8,674 bases of DNA, taken from Planctomycetota bacterium (GTDB lineage Bacteria; Planctomycetota; PLA2; JAEUHO01). This document shows, in pieces, positions 5,573-8,674 of the stretch. The stretch lies in the NCBI GenBank assembly GCA_024639415.1, contig JAHEIK010000143.1:1-8674 (forward strand), in the 5' to 3' direction. The translations under genes and the position numbers were made by a program. The notes beneath the pieces are model-generated. The model was not told where the DNA came from, did not search any database, and saw only the letters and a program-made list of their open reading frames with translations. How positions within the stretch are numbered: the stretch's first letter is position 1; every line of letters begins with the position of its first letter.

Positions 5573-6913
5573 CTACTTCCCGCCCCTGGCCTGGCGGAAC
5601 AGGCGCTGCCAGCGCTGCTCGTCCGCGCGGTAGGCCGCCTGGGCAGCCTGGAACTCGGCCACCGCGGCCTCGAGCATGGCCTTCACCTCGGGCCGGTCCA
5701 GATCCTTGCGCTGCAGGAGCCCCATGAGGCGCCGACTCGACTCGTTCACGTCGCGCATCGCGCGCATGTAGCTCTGCGCCGCCGAGCGCAGGTTCTCGAA
5801 CGCCAACTGCTTCTCGTCCGGCTTGTTGAGCAGCTTCCACGGGTGCGCACGCAGGTCCTCGGACGTATCGAGCAGGTTGTGCGCCGTGTCGTTCAACCTG
5901 GCGACGAGGATCTTCACGTCGACGCCTAGTTCGCTGAGCACGCGACGCGCCTCCGGACCGATACCGGAGAACTCGGCCGAGAGACTCGCGAAGTTGCGGC
6001 CCGCCGTCTCGACGTCGGCGAGGAAGCGATCGATCGGTCCCTTGGCGCCCGCGAGAATCTCGTCGAGCTTGCGCACGACCTCCTGCGCCGACGTCATCAG
6101 TTCCTTCAGATCCGCGCGCACGTCACCGACGGCGCCGGAGCCCTTCTCGGCCATGGTCTTCATCTCGCCCGTGGCGGACTCGAGGTTGGTGGCGATGCGC
6201 TCGACGCGCGACTCCAGCCCCTCGAGTGTGCGACGCAGCGAGCCGACGGCCGCGCGCGCGTCCTTGTCCAGGTCTTCCGTGTTGAATGCGTCGATCTTGG
6301 CCTTGAGCGTCCGGACGAGATCCTTCGCCTCGACCATCACCTCACCGCCCTGTGTGGCGAGCATGCCGATCTTGTCGGCCAGGTCGTTGATCTTGCCACT
6401 GATGTCCGCAAGCCCCGGCGCTTCCCTGCCGGGCAGGGGATTGGCCTTCGTCTGGGCGTCGGCCAGATTCTCCCGCGAGTGCCCGGGGAGCAGGGACAGC
6501 GTGCGGATCCCCGTGAGGCTCTTGTCGATCTGTGCCGTCGTGCCGACGGGCACGATCTGATCGGCACGCATCTTCACCTGCGCGACGATGAAGATCTCGC
6601 GGAAGGTGCCTCCCTCGTCCTCTCCGACGCCGAGCTTACGTCGATCCGAGTCCGTCAAAGGCAGCGCGCCTCCGTCGCCGCGGATCTCCTCCCGTTGGTC
6701 GACCGCAGAGATGCGCCCGACACGGATGCCGTTCATCAAGACAGGATCGCCAACCTTGGGTGCGACGTAGCCCTGCGTGAAGCGGATGTGGATGTGGCGC
6801 CAGTCGCCCCAGATGGGTTCCTCGCCGCCGGCGAAGTAGACGAGCGCCAAGAGCCCCGCGAGGGCCACGATGACGACGACACCGGCCTTGAACTCCGCGC
6901 GTTTCGTGTACAT
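5573..6913 (-). CDS. mlaD: MlaD-family MCE-domain lipid transport protein
   Basis: A 446-residue protein of the MlaD/MCE family, which forms a periplasmic hexameric ring that passes phospholipids between the MlaE permease and the outer envelope. A short cytoplasmic start (MYTKRAEFKAG) leads into one membrane helix (about 11-28), then the MCE domain from RFTQGYVAPKVGDPV (44-58) and NGIRVGRI (61-68) to LTGIRTLSLLPG (133-144). A charged segment of about 30 residues (73-104) interrupts the domain between strands and is longer than in compact E. coli MlaD. Residues about 165-440 are predicted helical or coiled-coil, with HPWKLLNKP (358-366) near the end, a motif common in long MlaD/MCE proteins. 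The ATG is preceded by AGGAG 9 nt upstream. It lies 12 bp after mlaE. No mlaF ATPase is adjacent. Confidence 0.92.
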   Translation of the reverse strand: MYTKRAEFKAGVVVIVALAGLLALVYFAGGEEPIWGDWRHIHIRFTQGYVAPKVGDPVLMNGIRVGRISAVDQREEIRGDGGALPLTDSDRRKLGVGEDEGGTFREIFIVAQVKMRADQIVPVGTTAQIDKSLTGIRTLSLLPGHSRENLADAQTKANPLPGREAPGLADISGKINDLADKIGMLATQGGEVMVEAKDLVRTLKAKIDAFNTEDLDKDARAAVGSLRRTLEGLESRVERIATNLESATGEMKTMAEKGSGAVGDVRADLKELMTSAQEVVRKLDEILAGAKGPIDRFLADVETAGRNFASLSAEFSGIGPEARRVLSELGVDVKILVARLNDTAHNLLDTSEDLRAHPWKLLNKPDEKQLAFENLRSAAQSYMRAMRDVNESSRRLMGLLQRKDLDRPEVKAMLEAAVAEFQAAQAAYRADEQRWQRLFRQARGGK

Positions 6914-6925
6914 CGAACCCGGCTC

Positions 6926-7744
6926 CTAGAGACGGAAGAGGAGGAAGTAGTTGAGTAGGGCGTCGCAGACGACGATCGCGGTGATGGAGGTCACAACGGA
7001 GTTCGTCGTCGCCCGGCCGACGCCCTCCGCGCCGCCCTTCACCTTGAACCCTTGATAGCAGCCGATCGTCCCGATGATGAGCCCGAAGACGCCGGCCTTG
7101 AACAATCCGCGCCACACGTCCTTGGTGTAGAGCGAGTCCCAGGCGTGCTCCAAGAAGGCATTGGGGCTCATGTCCAGCACCTGGACGGATACGAGCAAGC
7201 CTCCGGTGATGCCCACGAAGTCCGCGAGGATCGTGACGCAGGGCACCATCAGCAGCACCGCCAGCAGGCGCGGAGCGACCACGAAGCGCACGGGATTGAG
7301 CGACATCGTGCGCAGCGCGGTGATCTCCTCGGAGACGACCATCGTCGCGATCTCGGCCGTGAGGGCGGCCCCGATGTAGCCGGTCATGATGATGCCGGTC
7401 AGCAGCGGGCCGAGCTCGAGGACGATGCCGACGCCGAGCAGATCCCCGACGTAGTCCGTGAAGCCGAGATCCGTAAGCACCTTGCCCCCGATGAGGGCGA
7501 GGATCATCCCGATGAAGAAGTTGACGACGAATACGACCGGCAGCGCGCGCGGGCCGGACCGCACGCACTGGGTCCAGAACGACTTCCGGCCGATCCCGCG
7601 TCCGCGGAAGGGACCGGCGACGGCGTGACCGAGAACGTCGCGGAACAGCAAGGCGAGACCGCCGACGAACGTGAACAGCCCGAGCGTCGCACCTCCGATT
7701 GAGGTGACGAAGCCTTGCAGCCATCCGGTCCGATGTGTGGTCAT
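6926..7744 (-). CDS. mlaE: MlaE-family ABC transporter permease
   Basis: A 272-residue inner-membrane permease of the MlaE (DUF140) family, which with MlaF ATPase and MlaD moves phospholipids to maintain outer-membrane asymmetry. The diagnostic central stretch is present: ELGPLLTGIIMTGYIGAALT (110-129), then AEIATMVVSEEITALRTM (130-147), with the EEITAL coupling-helix segment expected to contact the ATPase, and NPVRFVVAPR (150-159). Most relatives read GRVGS where this protein has GYIGA (122-126). Hydrophobic segments lie at about 14-34, 68-88, 104-122, 155-182, 215-232 and 248-270. The ATG start has only a weakly placed GAGGA very close upstream. It follows the STAS gene by 34 bp, recalling the STAS protein MlaB of the proteobacterial mla operon. 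Confidence 0.95.
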   Translation of the reverse strand: MTTHRTGWLQGFVTSIGGATLGLFTFVGGLALLFRDVLGHAVAGPFRGRGIGRKSFWTQCVRSGPRALPVVFVVNFFIGMILALIGGKVLTDLGFTDYVGDLLGVGIVLELGPLLTGIIMTGYIGAALTAEIATMVVSEEITALRTMSLNPVRFVVAPRLLAVLLMVPCVTILADFVGITGGLLVSVQVLDMSPNAFLEHAWDSLYTKDVWRGLFKAGVFGLIIGTIGCYQGFKVKGGAEGVGRATTNSVVTSITAIVVCDALLNYFLLFRL

Positions 7745-7778
7745 GGTCCTCTTGCCGTACGCCGCCAGGGAACTCCCG

Positions 7779-8108
7779 TCAGTCCGCGATCGCCTCGCTG
7801 CGCGTGTCGCGTAGATCGAAGATCGTGCTCAGCTGAGCGAGGTCGAACAGCTTCCGGACTTCGGGCGACAGACCGCACAGACGGAGCTTGCCGCCGTACT
7901 TGCCTACAGCCTGGAGCGCTTCGATGAGCGTGGCGAGGCCGCTCGAGTCGATGAACGCAACATCCGTGAGGTCGACGACGAGCGGCGAGGCCTGATTGCC
8001 GAGTGCCGTGCGCAGGTGCCCTCGCAGCTCGGGACTGGTGTGCATGTCGACCTGGCCCTCGACGATGAAGAGCGTTGCGGCGCCGTGGGTTTCCTGGGTG
8101 ACGTTCAT
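7779..8108 (-). CDS. STAS-domain anti-sigma factor antagonist (SpoIIAA/RsbV-like)
   Basis: A 109-residue single STAS domain. It has the early VEGQVDMHTSPELR strand-helix pattern (16-29), VVDLTDVAFIDSSGLATL (44-61) with the phospho-acceptor site DSSG at 54-57 (Ser56 aligns with Ser58 of SpoIIAA), and LCGLSPEVRKLFDLAQLSTI (77-96), all close to SpoIIAA/RsbV. In the partner-switching model the unphosphorylated form binds the anti-sigma kinase and frees a sigma factor. It overlaps the kinase gene by 4 bp (ATGA) and has AAGGA 7 nt upstream, so the pair is almost certainly co-translated. Because mlaE follows, an alternative or additional role as an MlaB-like subunit binding MlaF must be considered; the intact DSSG and adjacent kinase favour the anti-anti-sigma role. 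Confidence 0.93.
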   Translation of the reverse strand: MNVTQETHGAATLFIVEGQVDMHTSPELRGHLRTALGNQASPLVVDLTDVAFIDSSGLATLIEALQAVGKYGGKLRLCGLSPEVRKLFDLAQLSTIFDLRDTRSEAIAD

Positions 8109-8557
8109 TGCGATTCCTTCTTGGAGGCAGCCTTCTCGGCAGCTGCGTGTTTCACCATGGTGAGCGTGGTTCCGCCGTGGGCGTTCCGGCTGTAGGCCAC
8201 GTGGTCCATGGTCGACTTGATGAGATGCACACCGATACCGCCGGGGCGGACCTCGTCGAGCGGACGGGATGCGATGTGCTTGGGATCGACGAACTCGCCG
8301 TAGTCGACGAGATCCAGCTGCAGCTCCCCGTCCCGCGTCATCACGTCGAGCTCGATCGTCTTGTCGTTCTCGCCGCCATAGGCATGACGGATGACGTTGG
8401 TGACCGCCTCGGTCACGGCGAGCAGGATCCGCTGCGTCAAGTCGGTGTCGAAGCCGGCGAGCGCAGCGCCCTCCTGTACGACCGACCGCACCAGCGGGAG
8501 GTACTTCGGATGGGACGGGACGGTGCAGCGCACGCGATCGGAGGCGGCGGAAGTCAC
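8105..8557 (-). CDS. RsbW/SpoIIAB-like serine kinase, anti-sigma factor type
   Basis: A 150-residue GHKL-fold ATPase (HATPase_c_2 family). The N box is LAVTEAVTNVIRHAYG (47-61... with Glu50 and Asn54 for Mg-ATP), the G1 box is DYGEFVDP (85-92), and the G2 loop is RPGGIGVHLIKS (104-115). Such proteins phosphorylate a STAS partner and can hold a sigma factor; the partner is encoded immediately downstream with a 4-bp overlap. No sigma factor is in the window, so the regulon is unknown. The C-terminus is a short Lys/Ala-rich tail. The start is GTG, chosen because GAGGGG lies 6 nt upstream, because it overlaps the upstream gene's stop as GTGA, and because homology begins soon after. The frame is open further upstream, but that reading is a Cys/Arg/Gly repeat and is unlikely to be protein. 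Confidence 0.92.
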   Translation of the reverse strand: MTSAASDRVRCTVPSHPKYLPLVRSVVQEGAALAGFDTDLTQRILLAVTEAVTNVIRHAYGGENDKTIELDVMTRDGELQLDLVDYGEFVDPKHIASRPLDEVRPGGIGVHLIKSTMDHVAYSRNAHGGTTLTMVKHAAAEKAASKKESQ

Positions 8558-8674
8558 GGTCCGCCCCTCAGCGCGCCCGGCTGCGCAACGTCCGGCTGGG
8601 CAACGTCCGGCGGCGCAACGTCCGGCGGCGCAACGTCCCGCGGCGCAACGTCCGGCTGCGCAACGTCCGGCGGC
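8554..8674 (-). CDS. C-terminal tail of an unidentified protein with (P/Q)PDVA repeats
   Basis: The last 39 codons of a gene that enters from the right edge. This frame reads PPDVA QPDVA PRDVA PPDVA PPDVA QPDVA and then QPGALRGGP before a TGA. The TGA overlaps the next gene's GTG as GTGA, the same 4-bp junction seen through most of this window, which is the main reason to prefer this frame over two other open or partly open frames that read as Cys/Gly/Arg or Arg/Leu/Thr repeats. The tail is Pro/Asp/Val/Ala-rich, probably disordered and extended. The folded part is outside the window; a PP2C phosphatase or another partner-switching component would be usual next to a kinase/STAS pair, but nothing here shows it. 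Confidence 0.55.
   Translation of the reverse strand, partial: PPDVAQPDVAPRDVAPPDVAPPDVAQPDVAQPGALRGGP
8564..8569 (-). promoter_or_regulatory. Ribosome binding site for the GTG-started kinase gene
   Basis: The minus strand reads GAGGGG, 6 nt before the GTG at 8557-8555. It decides the start, because the kinase reading frame has no stop codon between here and the window edge. Confidence 0.6.
8579..8674. repeat. 15-bp tandem repeat, six full units plus part of a seventh
   Basis: The core CAACGTCC recurs at 8586, 8601, 8616, 8631, 8646 and 8661, exactly 15 bp apart. Units read GGCKGCGCAACGTCC with small changes, mostly where GCTG, GCGG or a single C replaces another base. The period is a multiple of three, so the array encodes a pentapeptide repeat and unit gain or loss keeps the frame. 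It continues past the right edge, so its full length is unknown. Confidence 0.9.

Noticed and set aside
4431..5633. A 400-codon open frame on the plus strand
   Set aside because: It is antisense to mdh and crosses the intergenic region; the composition is His/Asp/Arg/Gly/Ala-rich without any domain motif.
5823..6560. A 245-codon Ser/Arg-rich open frame on the plus strand
   Set aside because: It is antisense to the helical tail of mlaD and has no domain motif; its composition reflects the reverse complement of Asp/Leu/Ala-rich coiled-coil codons.
8579..8674. Tandem array considered as a CRISPR or an origin iteron cluster
   Set aside because: Units are contiguous with no spacers and the 15-bp period is a multiple of three inside an open frame ending at a coupled stop, so a coding repeat is the better reading.
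8558..8674. In-frame upstream extension of the kinase gene, reading AAGRC repeats
   Set aside because: The frame is open to the edge, but the repeat is Cys-rich with poor third-position GC, and a ribosome binding site and GTGA overlap support the GTG at 8557.

Overview
All the genes I can support lie on the minus strand, so the window reads from position 8674 down to position 1. The DNA is GC-rich throughout, and the real genes strongly prefer G or C at third codon positions. MlaE and MlaD homologues point to a diderm bacterium. The arginine genes use an N-acyl-ornithine carbamoyltransferase of the Xanthomonas/Bacteroides type instead of ordinary ArgF, with no argJ in view. This suggests a high-GC lineage outside the classic proteobacteria, perhaps in the Bacteroidota/Gemmatimonadota neighbourhood. 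That placement is inference and weak.

Upstream block (8674 to 5573). First comes the C-terminal tail of an unidentified protein, built from pentapeptides of the form (P/Q)PDVA that are encoded by a 15-bp tandem repeat. It overlaps by 4 bp an RsbW/SpoIIAB-like ATP-binding serine kinase (anti-sigma factor type), which overlaps by 4 bp a STAS-domain anti-sigma-factor antagonist with an intact phospho-serine motif. After 34 bp follow mlaE (lipid ABC permease) and then, 12 bp later, mlaD (MCE-domain protein with a long helical tail). No mlaF ATPase is present between or beside them.

Intergenic region (5572 to 5238). This is the only long non-coding stretch, 335 bp. It holds several GC-rich inverted repeats, two copies of the palindrome GGGGCGCCCC, and a plausible sigma70-type promoter for the downstream operon.

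Downstream block (5237 to 1). It reads mdh (malate dehydrogenase), argC, argD, argF' (N-acyl-ornithine carbamoyltransferase), argB and the first part of an argE/dapE-type M20 deacylase. Every junction is a 4-bp stop/start overlap (GTGA, GTGA, ATGA, ATGA, TTGA), so this looks like one translationally coupled operon. The arginine genes describe a linear acylated pathway: acylglutamate, acylglutamyl phosphate, acylglutamate semialdehyde, acylornithine, acylcitrulline and then, by ArgE, citrulline. Whether the acyl group is acetyl or succinyl is open, because the residues that discriminate the two in studied enzymes match neither type exactly. I see no wholly new system. The most notable points are the coupling of mdh to arginine synthesis, the ambiguous substrate specificity of ArgF', the partner-switching pair next to mlaED without an ATPase, and the pentapeptide-repeat tail.
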